Shown here: piece by piece, positions 24,863-33,830 of the stretch | Layout: every line of letters begins with the position of its first letter | How positions within the stretch are numbered: position 1 is the stretch's first letter | Assembly (NCBI GenBank): GCA_964429795.1 | Contig: CAYSCW010000017.1 | Location: 1 to 64,000, forward strand | Length of the DNA: 64,000 bases | DNA from: CAYSCW01 sp964429795 | GTDB lineage: Bacteria; Acidobacteriota; Aminicenantia; Aminicenantales; Aminicenantaceae | Direction of reading: 5' to 3' | Made by a program: the position numbers and the translations under genes | Notes under the pieces: generated by a model | The model's database searches: none | Told to the model about the DNA's origin: nothing | What the model saw: the letters and a program-made list of their open reading frames with translations, nothing else

Positions 24863-26209
24863 ATGCAGAAAGCAGGAAGAATTTTTATGATTTCAGTCAT
24901 ATTCTTGGTAAGCGCTAAACTTTCATTTCCCCAGGAAAAGCTGGTTCTGACCCTTGAGGATAGTATTCGTCTGGCTCTCTCTCAGAATCCATATCATCTC
25001 GCTTCTGAGGAGAGGGTCGAGGCCGCAAGGTCAAAGCTCAGAGAAGCTGCCTCTGGCTTTCTCCCTTCGCTCAATGCCCAAGGCCTTCACACCCTGGATG
25101 AAAAGCTTTTTGTGCTGGAGTTTCCTTCTGTGATCCCTGGACAACCTCCAGAGAAAGTAAGCATCGACTTCACCAAGGACTACCAGTTTGCCCTCTCCTT
25201 CTCCCTTCCCCTTTTCACTGGTGGGCGATTGACTTCTGGATTCAAACAAGCAAAATACAACCTCCTTTCTACAGAGGAAGCGGTCAGACAAAGCAGTCAT
25301 CTGACCGTTTTTAACACCAAAAGGGCCTTTTACGGTGTTCTCCTTGCCCGGGAGTTTGTCAGGGTGGCTGAAGAAGCCGTGGAGGTGGCGGAGAAACACT
25401 TTCAGAATGTCAAAAGCCTCTATGAGGTGGGAATGGCCTCAAAATTTGATCTTCTGCGCTCAGAGGTTCAAGTGGCTAACTTGAAGCCTCAATTGATCAG
25501 GGCGCGAAACAATCTGAAGATTGCCGAACTTGGCTTGAAAACTCTCCTGGGAATAGACCTTTCCCAGCCTATTGAGCTTAAAGGAGACATGACTTTCCAA
25601 CCCTACAAACCAGATTTGGAGGAGTGTTTGTCCAGGGCAATGCAGAACCGTCCCGAAATCAGCCAGGTCAGTTATCAAAAGCAGATAGCCGCAGAGATGT
25701 TCAAGTTAGCCAGAGCCACAAGGCTTCCTTCTCTGGCTGTTTCAGGCACTTACAATTTCTGGGCAGACCAGTTTAATTTCCAGAAGAATAACTGGCAGAG
25801 TTATTATACGGTCAACCTTCTGCTTACCGTTCCTCTCTTTAACGGTTTTGCCGCTTCGGCGCGGATGGCTCAATCCAAAGCCATGATCAGAGAGCTGGAG
25901 CTGACCCAAAAAGGGCTTGAAGAGATCATCCGTTTTGAAGTGAGGCAGGCCATCCTGAATTTGCAGCAAGCTCGGGAGTCTCTTCTTTCGCAGGAAAAAA
26001 ATGTGGAACAGGCTCAGGAGAGTTTGCGAATCGCAGAGTTGAATTTTTCTGAGGGACTGGCCACCACTTTGGATGTCAGTTCAGCTCAAGCAGCTTTAAG
26101 TCAGGCCAAAACCAACTATTCTCAGGCTTTGTACGATTATGTTGTCTCTTTGGCTGAGTTGGATAAGGCGATGGGAATTGGTTGGAGTTCTCAAGAAAGT
26201 GAGGAATGA
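24863..26209 (+). CDS. TolC-family outer-membrane efflux channel
   Basis: About 448 residues from ATG 24863, 8 nt after AGGAG; GTG 24857 is too close to that site. A signal peptide ends near residue 22 (SFPQ). Two OEP repeats follow, with the LEDSIRLALSQNP start, long helices and the LTVPLFNGFAASARMAQSK strand typical of the TolC repeats. It should form the trimeric outer-membrane exit duct for the RND pump encoded two genes later. Together with the adaptor this makes a complete tripartite set. Confidence 0.92.
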   Translation: MQKAGRIFMISVIFLVSAKLSFPQEKLVLTLEDSIRLALSQNPYHLASEERVEAARSKLREAASGFLPSLNAQGLHTLDEKLFVLEFPSVIPGQPPEKVSIDFTKDYQFALSFSLPLFTGGRLTSGFKQAKYNLLSTEEAVRQSSHLTVFNTKRAFYGVLLAREFVRVAEEAVEVAEKHFQNVKSLYEVGMASKFDLLRSEVQVANLKPQLIRARNNLKIAELGLKTLLGIDLSQPIELKGDMTFQPYKPDLEECLSRAMQNRPEISQVSYQKQIAAEMFKLARATRLPSLAVSGTYNFWADQFNFQKNNWQSYYTVNLLLTVPLFNGFAASARMAQSKAMIRELELTQKGLEEIIRFEVRQAILNLQQARESLLSQEKNVEQAQESLRIAELNFSEGLATTLDVSSAQAALSQAKTNYSQALYDYVVSLAELDKAMGIGWSSQESEE

Positions 26210-26252
26210 TGAACAAGAGAAAAAGACGGATCGAGAACCACGGAGGACGAAA

Positions 26253-27362
26253 ATGAAAAAAATCATGTTAGCGATTATTTGTGTTTCCCTTCTGCTCTTC
26301 TTGCTTCTTTTTTCCTGCCGGACTTCCAGTCAAGAGCAAGAGAAAGAGGAAGAAAGTTTTGGAGCTGCACCAGTGAAGGTGTTTGAAGTCAGACGGCAGA
26401 AAATTTCAGAAAAGCTGCACTACACAGGGATTATCGAGGCATGGAAGAAGATTAACATTACTCCTGATGTCGGCGGTAAGATTGCCAAGATTCATGTGGA
26501 AGAGGGTGATATGGTCAGGGAAGGGCAACTCCTGGCGGAATTGGACACCCGTGCCATCCGGCTTCAGCTTGAGCAGGCTGAAGCAGCACTGGCTGTGGCA
26601 GAGGCCAATTACAAAGATGCCAAACGAAACATGGAGAGGATGGAACGTTTGGTCGAGGAAAAAGCTGTTTCTGATCAGCAGTACGAAAAGATCAAATTGG
26701 CCTATGAGGCTGCAGAGGCTCAGCTTCAACAGGCAAAGGCAACTGTGAATCTGGCTCGTCACAACCTGGATGTTTCTCTGATGAAGGCGCCTTTCAGCGG
26801 AGTGGTGGCTTCAAAGAACGCTGAGGTGGGGGATGTGATTAACCCCATGATGGGCGCGTTTTCTCCCAACAGCGGAGTTCTGACCTTGATGGATTTTTCC
26901 CGCGTCAAGATCGAAATCGATATTTCTCCCCAGGAGATTGTTCGTATCAAAAGAGGTCAGACTGTGTTGCTTAGTGTGGATGCCTATCCTGGTAGAGTGT
27001 TTGAAGGAAAGGTAACCATTGTTAATCTTACAGCCGAACCGTTATCCAGGAAGTTCAAGGTGGAAGCACAAATGGATAATCGAGAACTCCTTCTCAGGCC
27101 CAACACATTCGGAGAAGTGACCCTGGAGGTGAGCACCCATGAAAATGCTCTGGTTATCCCTCAAAGAGCTGTGCTTGAGAATCGTATCGTTTTCCTTGCA
27201 CACAATAACAAAGCGGAAAGAAGAGAAGTGACCCTTGGCCTTCAGAATGCGGAATTAGTGGAAGTCTTAAGCGGAGTTGAAGAAGGAGACTCAGTCATCG
27301 TTGAGGGAAATTACGGCCTTGAAGATGGTGCCGAGATCGATATAAAAGAGGTTAAGGAATGA
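26253..27362 (+). CDS. RND periplasmic adaptor (MFP) lipoprotein
   Basis: About 369 residues from ATG 26253 with GGAGG 6 nt upstream; the frame is open further up but overlaps tolC. The signal ends in LLFSC, a lipobox (Cys about 20). The barrel-sandwich (lipoyl) halves around GGKIAKIHVEEGDMV and APFSGVVASKNAEVGD enclose a coiled-coil hairpin (about 95-160). It links the RND pump to the TolC channel. Its stop overlaps the pump start (ATGA). Confidence 0.92.
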   Translation: MKKIMLAIICVSLLLFLLLFSCRTSSQEQEKEEESFGAAPVKVFEVRRQKISEKLHYTGIIEAWKKINITPDVGGKIAKIHVEEGDMVREGQLLAELDTRAIRLQLEQAEAALAVAEANYKDAKRNMERMERLVEEKAVSDQQYEKIKLAYEAAEAQLQQAKATVNLARHNLDVSLMKAPFSGVVASKNAEVGDVINPMMGAFSPNSGVLTLMDFSRVKIEIDISPQEIVRIKRGQTVLLSVDAYPGRVFEGKVTIVNLTAEPLSRKFKVEAQMDNRELLLRPNTFGEVTLEVSTHENALVIPQRAVLENRIVFLAHNNKAERREVTLGLQNAELVEVLSGVEEGDSVIVEGNYGLEDGAEIDIKEVKE

Positions 27363-30300
27363 GAATACCAGAATTTTCTGTTCAAAGGAAAGTCACCACG
27401 GCCATGATGGCCATGATCCTGGTGGTTTTGGGCTTTATTGCCTACAGCCGGTTGGGGCTGGATTTTTTCCCGGACATTGATTTTCCCACCGTCTCAGTGA
27501 TCACTGTCTACAGAGGAGCCTCTTCTGAAGATATCGAGAACACTATCACCAAACCTCTGGAAGAGATAGTCAGTTCCGTTAACCGGGTCAAAAAAGTGAC
27601 CTCCATGACCATAGAAGCGGCCTCGGTGATCATGATTGAGTTCGAGTGGGGGACAAACCTAGATTTTGCCGCCCAGGATGTCAGAGACCAGATCGGTCTC
27701 TATCGCAATTACATCCCTGAAGAGGCCAACGATCCTCTGGTGGTCAAATACAGCATGGGCCAGATGCCCATCATTTTCTATGGCATAACCGCCAAAAGGC
27801 CCACCTCCGAACTAAAGGACATCATGGAAGACGAGGTTGTGGGACGGCTGGAAAGAATCGATGGAGTGGCCTCAGCTCAGGTCTATTCCATGGATATAAG
27901 AGAGATCTTGGTGGATGTGGATAGGGCTGCCCTTGAAGCGAGCAGCCTCTCTCTGGAGCAGATACTTGGGGCTATTGGGATGGAAAATTTGAATCTTCCT
28001 GCCGGTCATATCGTGGAAAGGCATTCAGATTTGCTCTTTCGAACGATAGGGGAATTCGAAAATCTGGATGATATCCGAAACACTGTTGTCGGATTCACAT
28101 CCAACGGGATGCCCATTTACCTGAAGGATATTGCCGAGGTCAAAGACACTCTGAAGGAGACGCGCTTCCTGGCTCGGATTCAGAAAGAGAACGGTATTTT
28201 TCTGCTCATCAACAAGCGTTCAGGCGCCAACACGGTTATTGCCGCCGAAGCAGTCAAGAAGGAGCTGGAAAGAATCAAACCGACACTTCCTGAGGACATA
28301 GCTTTTTTCTCCTTTTTTGATCAATCAGAGATGATCCAAAGGGTGATTCGTCGTACCGGAAACAACGCTCTGGTGGGAGGAATCCTGGCTATGGTCTTCA
28401 TCTTGATCTTTTTGCGCAACTGGCGACCGACCATCACTATCTTCCTGGCCATTCCTCTCTCGGTCATCACCACCTTTATTGCTTTTTACATCGCTGGTTA
28501 CACCATCAACCTGCTCACCCTCGGAGGATTGGCTCTAGGCATAGGGATGCTTGTGGATAATGCCGTGGTGGTTATAGAAAACATATTTCGGCATTTGGAG
28601 GAAGGGGAAGAGAAGAACAAGGCAGCAAGTCTCGGGGCATCGGAAGTGGGAATGGCCATCACCGCTTCCACTTTGACCACCATCGCTGTCTTCTTTCCCA
28701 TGGTTTTTGCTCGAGGTATAACCGGAGAGCTGACTCGGGGCCTGGCCTTGGCCATAGCCTTTTCTCTGCTTGCTTCACTCTTTGTGGCGCTGACTGTGGT
28801 TCCTATGGTCGCCTCCCTTATCTTCAAAGTGAATAGCAGGAATAAAAAGGGGAAGGCAGGATGGAAAAAGACAAGGGAGTTTGAGGCTACCAGGAATTTC
28901 TACCGCAAGATCCTCCAACAAGCTTTACGCCGGAGATGGTGGGTTCTGGGCGGAGTATTGGCTCTGTTTATTCTTTCCCTCGTCATTATCCCTTTTATGG
29001 GAACAGAATTCATGCCAGCAATGGACCGTAACATGATCATCCTTAAGGTGACCATGCCCATCGGAACCTCTCTTGAGGAAACAAACCGGGTGGTCACCAT
29101 GGCGGAGAACTTGATGATGCAACAGCCTGGGGTGGAAACAGTATCTGTTCAGGCAGGCTCCCAGGCTGAGGAAAATCCATCAGACCTGGCGGGAGGCGTT
29201 TCCACTACAGGCACTCATGAGGGACTACTCTGGGTAGGACTGGCGGATAAGAGCGAGAGAGAGCTTACTGATCAGCAGATCTTGGAGACCATTCGAGGAA
29301 AGTTGCCCAGGCTGAAGGGCGTGAAGTTCGAGGCTATCGATATCGGACAGGCAATGATGGGAGGGGCTCAGGCACCGGTGGTGATAAAGATCTTTGGAAA
29401 GGAGCTTGAGAGACTCAAGGAGACAGCCGACTTGATGGTTGATGAAATCCAGGGCATCGAAGGATTAAGAGATATCACTCATACGCTAGCTGAGGGGAAG
29501 CCCGAGTACCATATCCGGATTAACCGTGAACAGGCCTACCGTCTGGGCTTGATGGTCAACCAGATCGCCAACACTGTGCAGACGGCATCCTTGGGCAAAG
29601 TCGCCACTCGATTCAGGGAAGGAGATGAGGAAGTCGACATCCGGGTCAGGTTCAAGGAGGAATACAGGGACAGCCTGGAGGATGTTCGGAACATTCCTCT
29701 TCGCACTCCCTCAAATGCAGTCATTCCTCTCGAGCAAGTTGCCTCCATCACCAGGGATGAGGGGCCTATCCGGATCACCCGGGAAAATCAGGCTCGAGAG
29801 GTCTCCGTCACCGCCAATATCGCCGGCAGGGATCTGGGAAGTGTGGTCAAAGATATTAAAAGGAAAATAGTCACTATCGAGAGAGGACTGCCTCCTGGCT
29901 ATTTTATTGAGTTCGGTGGTGAGTATGAGCAGATGCAGGAGGCATTCATAATCATGGTTGGTGCTTTTGCCCTGGCTACACTGCTAGTCTATATGATTAT
30001 GGCTTCACAATTCGAATCCTTTGTCCATCCCTTTGTCATCATGTTCACCATCCCTCTTGGCCTGATCGGAGTAATACTGGCTTTGGTGATAAGTGGACAA
30101 CCAGTGAGTCTCCCCGTTCTCATCGGCTTTATCATTCTGGGTGGGATTGCAGTCAACAACGGGATTGTCATGGTGGATTACATCAACCAGTTGAAGCGCA
30201 GGGGTGTAGAGAAGTTGGAATCCATACTTCAGGGGAGTGTAGTGCGTTTGCGTCCTGTGTTGATCACTGCTTTCACCACCATATTGGGAATGGTGCCTAT

Positions 30301-30442
30301 GGCTATCAGTACTTCTGAGGGCGCTGAGATGAGGGCACCCATGGCCATTACGGTCATCGGGGGACTTGCGGCCACCACCCTTCTTACCCTTTTTGTGATC
30401 CCCATCATCTACAGTCTTGTCGATCGAGTGAAATTCAAATAA
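27359..30442 (+). CDS. RND multidrug/solute efflux permease (AcrB-like)
   Basis: 1027 residues, the usual HAE1-type size, with 12 predicted membrane helices and two large periplasmic loops. TM1 is followed by the GLDFFPDIDFPTVSV segment. The proton-relay helix GIGMLVDNAVVVIENIF (about 395) carries the conserved Asp. The family motif GTEFMPAMDR (about 550) is also present. It exports hydrophobic compounds using the proton gradient. It is the last gene of the TetR operon and is convergent with the baeRF gene. Confidence 0.95.
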   Translation: MRIPEFSVQRKVTTAMMAMILVVLGFIAYSRLGLDFFPDIDFPTVSVITVYRGASSEDIENTITKPLEEIVSSVNRVKKVTSMTIEAASVIMIEFEWGTNLDFAAQDVRDQIGLYRNYIPEEANDPLVVKYSMGQMPIIFYGITAKRPTSELKDIMEDEVVGRLERIDGVASAQVYSMDIREILVDVDRAALEASSLSLEQILGAIGMENLNLPAGHIVERHSDLLFRTIGEFENLDDIRNTVVGFTSNGMPIYLKDIAEVKDTLKETRFLARIQKENGIFLLINKRSGANTVIAAEAVKKELERIKPTLPEDIAFFSFFDQSEMIQRVIRRTGNNALVGGILAMVFILIFLRNWRPTITIFLAIPLSVITTFIAFYIAGYTINLLTLGGLALGIGMLVDNAVVVIENIFRHLEEGEEKNKAASLGASEVGMAITASTLTTIAVFFPMVFARGITGELTRGLALAIAFSLLASLFVALTVVPMVASLIFKVNSRNKKGKAGWKKTREFEATRNFYRKILQQALRRRWWVLGGVLALFILSLVIIPFMGTEFMPAMDRNMIILKVTMPIGTSLEETNRVVTMAENLMMQQPGVETVSVQAGSQAEENPSDLAGGVSTTGTHEGLLWVGLADKSERELTDQQILETIRGKLPRLKGVKFEAIDIGQAMMGGAQAPVVIKIFGKELERLKETADLMVDEIQGIEGLRDITHTLAEGKPEYHIRINREQAYRLGLMVNQIANTVQTASLGKVATRFREGDEEVDIRVRFKEEYRDSLEDVRNIPLRTPSNAVIPLEQVASITRDEGPIRITRENQAREVSVTANIAGRDLGSVVKDIKRKIVTIERGLPPGYFIEFGGEYEQMQEAFIIMVGAFALATLLVYMIMASQFESFVHPFVIMFTIPLGLIGVILALVISGQPVSLPVLIGFIILGGIAVNNGIVMVDYINQLKRRGVEKLESILQGSVVRLRPVLITAFTTILGMVPMAISTSEGAEMRAPMAITVIGGLAATTLLTLFVIPIIYSLVDRVKFK

Positions 30443-30489
30443 TAATTGAGGGCCCGTTCGCTGAACGAACCTTTATTCCGTGTCCCTTT

Positions 30490-31635
30490 CTATACTTTAT
30501 ACCGGAGGAAGGCTCCGATCTTTCCATACTTGTTGAGGGATGAAGGCGGGTTGATGTGTTTGACTAGTCCGTTTTTATCCAGTGTGGCCTCAATCGCCTC
30601 ATCGATGACATCCACCAGCATGTCTGTTTTCTTCTGGCAGGATGGACAGCGCAGCTCATCCACATACAGGAAATGGCAGCGAGGGCAGATCCTTCCGGGC
30701 AGGGAAAAGTTGCGGGTGACAAGAAGGCTTTGAACTTCGCCCCGGTTTATTGTTCTCAGGGTCTTTTTCAGACCAGCAGTCGCTCGCCCTCCCTTTTCCA
30801 ATTCAGAAACAAACCGCTTGATTATTTCGCTGTCTTCCTGTTTCTTTAGTGACTTTTCCAATTCCTCGGATTCTTTAAGAATTTTGTCTTGAGAGTCGCT
30901 GGGGCTGGCTTTGATGTGACCCTGCAGCCTTTCCTTGAGATAAGGATGGAGCAGCGGTTCAAACTCTGAACAGTATTCTTCTTTGCACCCGAGAAAGAGC
31001 CAATCGAAATGATTATTCTTAAACAGAACGAATGTTTTCTGGGCCACTTTTTTGAAGTGCTCATGGAGGAGGGTGGCGATGTGTCTTTCGATGCGCTTTG
31101 ATTCATAGCCTTCCCAACCTCCCTCTCTGACTTTACTGGGAACATCCCCAGCGAGGCTGTCGATCTGCGAGATTTGGCCCAGGTTGATGTCGTACCATCT
31201 GGCTTCCCTTCGATCGAGTGTCAAGGCAAAGATACGGTGATATTCGTTCAGGATAGAGGAGAGAAAGCGAACGTAAGGATCTTTGTCGAAGACAATCTTG
31301 TTTCGGGGCGGATGTGGAAGCTCAAAAACCTGCCAGAAATCTTGGCCGCTGCAGGAGAATATGGCTAAACCAGGAAAATTGTAGGAAGAAAGATTCTGGG
31401 AGCAAAATTTTTGGATACGTTCCAGGTCTTCAGAAAGAGAATCTTTTTTCTCTTTGCCCAGGTCCATCCCCTCCAATTGAGACTTGCCGTTTTTGATCAG
31501 GTTTTTGAAGAAGAGGGAAACCTCCTTTTTCCTCAGGCGGCTTTTGTCAGTGTCAAGATAAAAAGATGTGGTGAGGTAAATTTCGCTTCGAAACCTGGCG
31601 AGAGTTTCGATCTGCTCCCTAGTTTGAAGTTTCAT
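30490..31635 (-). CDS. Bacterial eRF1-like (baeRF) protein with zinc ribbon
   Basis: 381 residues matching the layout of bacterial archaeo-eukaryotic release factor (baeRF) families. There is an N-terminal alpha/beta domain, a central domain where eRF1 carries GGQ, and a C-terminal L7Ae-like domain. Here the GGQ position shows GGWEGYESKRIERH (about residues 180-193), so canonical peptidyl-tRNA hydrolysis is doubtful. A zinc ribbon CPRC-x10-CPSC lies near residue 317. baeRF proteins may help rescue stalled ribosomes, but the function is unproven. A promoter and a strong AAGGAGGTC ribosome binding site precede it. Confidence 0.75.
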   Translation of the reverse strand: MKLQTREQIETLARFRSEIYLTTSFYLDTDKSRLRKKEVSLFFKNLIKNGKSQLEGMDLGKEKKDSLSEDLERIQKFCSQNLSSYNFPGLAIFSCSGQDFWQVFELPHPPRNKIVFDKDPYVRFLSSILNEYHRIFALTLDRREARWYDINLGQISQIDSLAGDVPSKVREGGWEGYESKRIERHIATLLHEHFKKVAQKTFVLFKNNHFDWLFLGCKEEYCSEFEPLLHPYLKERLQGHIKASPSDSQDKILKESEELEKSLKKQEDSEIIKRFVSELEKGGRATAGLKKTLRTINRGEVQSLLVTRNFSLPGRICPRCHFLYVDELRCPSCQKKTDMLVDVIDEAIEATLDKNGLVKHINPPSSLNKYGKIGAFLRYKV

Positions 31636-31727
31636 CTGACCTCCTTTTTAAAAGAATGAAGGATGATGACAGAAGAATTTTTGGATGATATGTATGGCAG
31701 GCGACAAATTTCACCTTGGCTTAAGAT

Positions 31728-31756
31728 AAGATAAGAACAGAACCAGCATTTGTCAA
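31728..31756 (-). promoter_or_regulatory. Sigma-70 promoter of the baeRF gene
   Basis: On the minus strand TTGACA (complement of 31751-31756) and TATCTT (complement of 31728-31733) are exactly 17 bp apart. The gene starts at 31635, leaving a leader of about 85 nt. Confidence 0.7.
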
Positions 31757-31874
31757 GCACTTTGGGTCATGTTTCATTCACCATGGGCTTTGGAGGGACG
31801 GGAACCGCCGAAGATTTCCCTAATAAGATGCTTTCTTTTGTCATGAAAATAGAAATGCTTACCTTTCCTAAGGC

Positions 31875-31903
31875 TTTACTCTTCTTGCTGTTGCAATTAT
31901 AAT
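31875..31903 (+). promoter_or_regulatory. Sigma-70 promoter of tRNA-Leu
   Basis: TTTACT (31875-31880), 17-bp spacer, TATAAT (31898-31903, perfect). The mature tRNA begins at 31939, so a leader of about 30 nt is removed by RNase P. Confidence 0.7.
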
Positions 31904-31938
31904 AAAGGCTGCCAGTGATAAAGGAATCAGCGTCGAGT

Positions 31939-32028
31939 GCGGAAGTGGCGGAATTGGTAGACGCGTAAGCCTCAGGAGTTTATGGCCTATTCATGGCCGT
32001 GTGGGTTCGAGTCCCACCTTCCGCACCA
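31939..32028 (+). tRNA. tRNA-Leu (anticodon CAG)
   Basis: Acceptor stem GCGGAAG (31939-31945) pairs with CTTCCGC (32018-32024). A32025 is the discriminator and CCA (32026-32028) is encoded. The anticodon stem TAAGC/GTTTA encloses the loop CTCAGGA, giving anticodon CAG. The long variable arm (built around TGGCC and GGCC) is the type II feature expected for leucine. The T-arm GGGTTCGAGTCCC is standard. Confidence 0.95.
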
Positions 32029-32119
32029 CAGGATCGTTTCCCTGGGTAGCTCCCTTACACAAGTTAGATCCATAGAACAAGGAGGGTAATGCCTCGGGGA
32101 ATGTTCCCAACATGGTCAC

Positions 32120-33472
32120 ATGCCTTCCGGAAAGGACATTCTCATCGTCAATCCCTGGATTTACGATTTTACGGCTTATGACTTTTGGTTGAAGCCTTTA
32201 GGTCTCCTCTATATCGCCGCTGTTCTTAAAGAATGTGACTGCTTCCGGCTGAGCTTTATCGACTGTCTGGATCGGTATCATCCCTTGCTTCCCATGAGAC
32301 CCAAAGCCAAGACTGATGGGCGAGGGCCTTTTTTCAAAGAAGAGGTGCCTAAGCCATCCATCTTGAAGGATGTTCCCAGAAAATATTCCCGCTATGGCAT
32401 TCCTGTCTCTCTTTTCCAAGAGGAGCTGGAGAGAGTGCCTGTACCAGAGCTTGTCCTTCTGGGTTGCACCATGACTTACTGGTATCCCGGTGTTCAACTT
32501 GCCATCGAACTGATCAGAAAGAAATTCGGAAATGTTCCCGTGATTCTGGGGGGAGTCTATGCCACTTTGGCCACGGATCATGCCCGTCGATTTTCAGCAG
32601 CCGATATTGTTGCACAAGGACCTGGTGAGAGAATCATACTTCATCTCATAAGGGATATCCTTGGGGACGGCTCTTGCATCCCTCAGCGGTTTGATAGGCT
32701 TGATGATATTCCTCAACCTGCTTTTGAATTCTTGAGGAACAAGGATGCGCTTCCCCTCTTGACTTCAAGAGGCTGTCCCTTTGCCTGTTCTTTCTGTGCC
32801 TCTTCTTTGCTTTTTCCAACATTTGAGCAAAGATGCCCATATTCTGTTGTCCAGGAAATAGAGAGTTATCACCATCTCTTCCATACCCGAAACATTGCTT
32901 TTTATGATGATTCTCTTCTTCTTGGAAAGGAACGCCATATCATACCCATCTTAAAGAATTTGATAGAGAAGAGCCTTTCTCTGGCTTTCCATACTCCCAA
33001 TGGATTGCATATCAAAGAAATCGACATTGAGTTGGCAACTCTTTTCAAGAGAGCCAACTTCCAGTCCCTCTTCCTCAGTCAGGAATCTTTCGAGGATATA
33101 ATCCTTCATAACACCGCGTCAAAAGTTTCAGAAGGAGATTTAGAGAAGGCCTTGGCTTGCCTTGAACAGGCGGGCTACAGCCGTCAACAGGTTAATGTCT
33201 ATCTCATGGTTGGACTTCCAGAGCAAGATGCCTCAGGAGTGAAAGAGAGCATTCTTCGCGTACAAAGTTTGGGAGCAAAACCCAAGCTGGCTTATTTCTC
33301 GCCGGTCCCAGGAACAGGCGAGTGGGAGAAGATGGTAGGAAAAGGCTGTATAGAGAAAAATGCAGACCCTCTTCTCCATAATAAATTGACCTTTCCTTAT
33401 ATCTGGGGAAATTTCTCTCCCCTGGATTTCCTGGAGATCAAAAGCATGGTCAATGCTCCTATTAAAGAATAA
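32120..33472 (+). CDS. Radical SAM protein with B12-binding domain
   Basis: 450 residues. The N-terminal part (about 8-180) resembles a cobalamin-binding Rossmann domain, with ILIVNPWIYD and a LILGGVYATL-type strand. The radical SAM core has the cluster motif C-x3-C-x2-C in GCPFACSFCASS (Cys about 218, 222, 225). Class B enzymes of this type methylate or rearrange lipids, nucleosides or natural products; the substrate cannot be told. It has no operon partners and no strong ribosome binding site. Confidence 0.85.
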   Translation: MPSGKDILIVNPWIYDFTAYDFWLKPLGLLYIAAVLKECDCFRLSFIDCLDRYHPLLPMRPKAKTDGRGPFFKEEVPKPSILKDVPRKYSRYGIPVSLFQEELERVPVPELVLLGCTMTYWYPGVQLAIELIRKKFGNVPVILGGVYATLATDHARRFSAADIVAQGPGERIILHLIRDILGDGSCIPQRFDRLDDIPQPAFEFLRNKDALPLLTSRGCPFACSFCASSLLFPTFEQRCPYSVVQEIESYHHLFHTRNIAFYDDSLLLGKERHIIPILKNLIEKSLSLAFHTPNGLHIKEIDIELATLFKRANFQSLFLSQESFEDIILHNTASKVSEGDLEKALACLEQAGYSRQQVNVYLMVGLPEQDASGVKESILRVQSLGAKPKLAYFSPVPGTGEWEKMVGKGCIEKNADPLLHNKLTFPYIWGNFSPLDFLEIKSMVNAPIKE

Positions 33473-33599
33473 AGAAAGGAAAATTCATCATATCAGATAA
33501 AGAAAAGCATCAGGTCAGATGTCCTCATCTGGTTACACATATAAAATGTGATCCAGACATGACTTTCTGATGATTGAACAGAAATCAACAGGCATGGTT

Positions 33600-33697
33600 C
33601 GAGGAAGGAGAGGAAGCATGCCCGCTCGCCTCCGGATGGCTTCCACCTCAGCTTACCTGACTGCTGTTGAAACTGTCACGGAAATAAGGATGCTTAC
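33600..33697 (+). repeat. Dispersed palindromic element family, copy 1 (partial)
   Basis: About 98 bp closely matching 37030-37130. The shared core contains CATGCCCGCTCGCCTCCGG, the CAGCTTACCTG end, then GAAACTGTCACGGAAATAAG and ATGCTT. The left arm with the inverted CAGGTAAGCTG is missing here, so this copy seems truncated. The surrounding stretch 33473-33830 holds no gene. Confidence 0.65.
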
Positions 33698-33733
33698 GGA
33701 AGGAGTTTTGGCATAAATATTGCTTCAATATTC

Positions 33734-33742
33734 TGGTATAAT
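33734..33742 (+). promoter_or_regulatory. Extended -10 promoter of the first GWxTD gene
   Basis: TGGTATAAT is a perfect extended -10 (TGnTATAAT). No good -35 is found at 17 bp. It lies about 90 nt before the start at 33831, whose AAGGAG ribosome binding site is clear. Confidence 0.5.
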
Positions 33743-33830
33743 AAAAATATGCACCTTGAGTTTATCCACACTTCGCTTTGCTGCTCTACGTAGAGATCAT
33801 AATATGAGCGAGAAAAAGGAGTTATAAGAA

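Noticed and set aside
30456..30470. Terminator hairpin after the RND gene
   Set aside because: GTTCG/CGAAC is a 5-bp stem with no proper T-run; too weak to call.
33670..33702. Second ECF-like promoter (GAAAC ... CGGA)
   Set aside because: The spacer is far longer than 16 bp and the -10 does not match CGTA.
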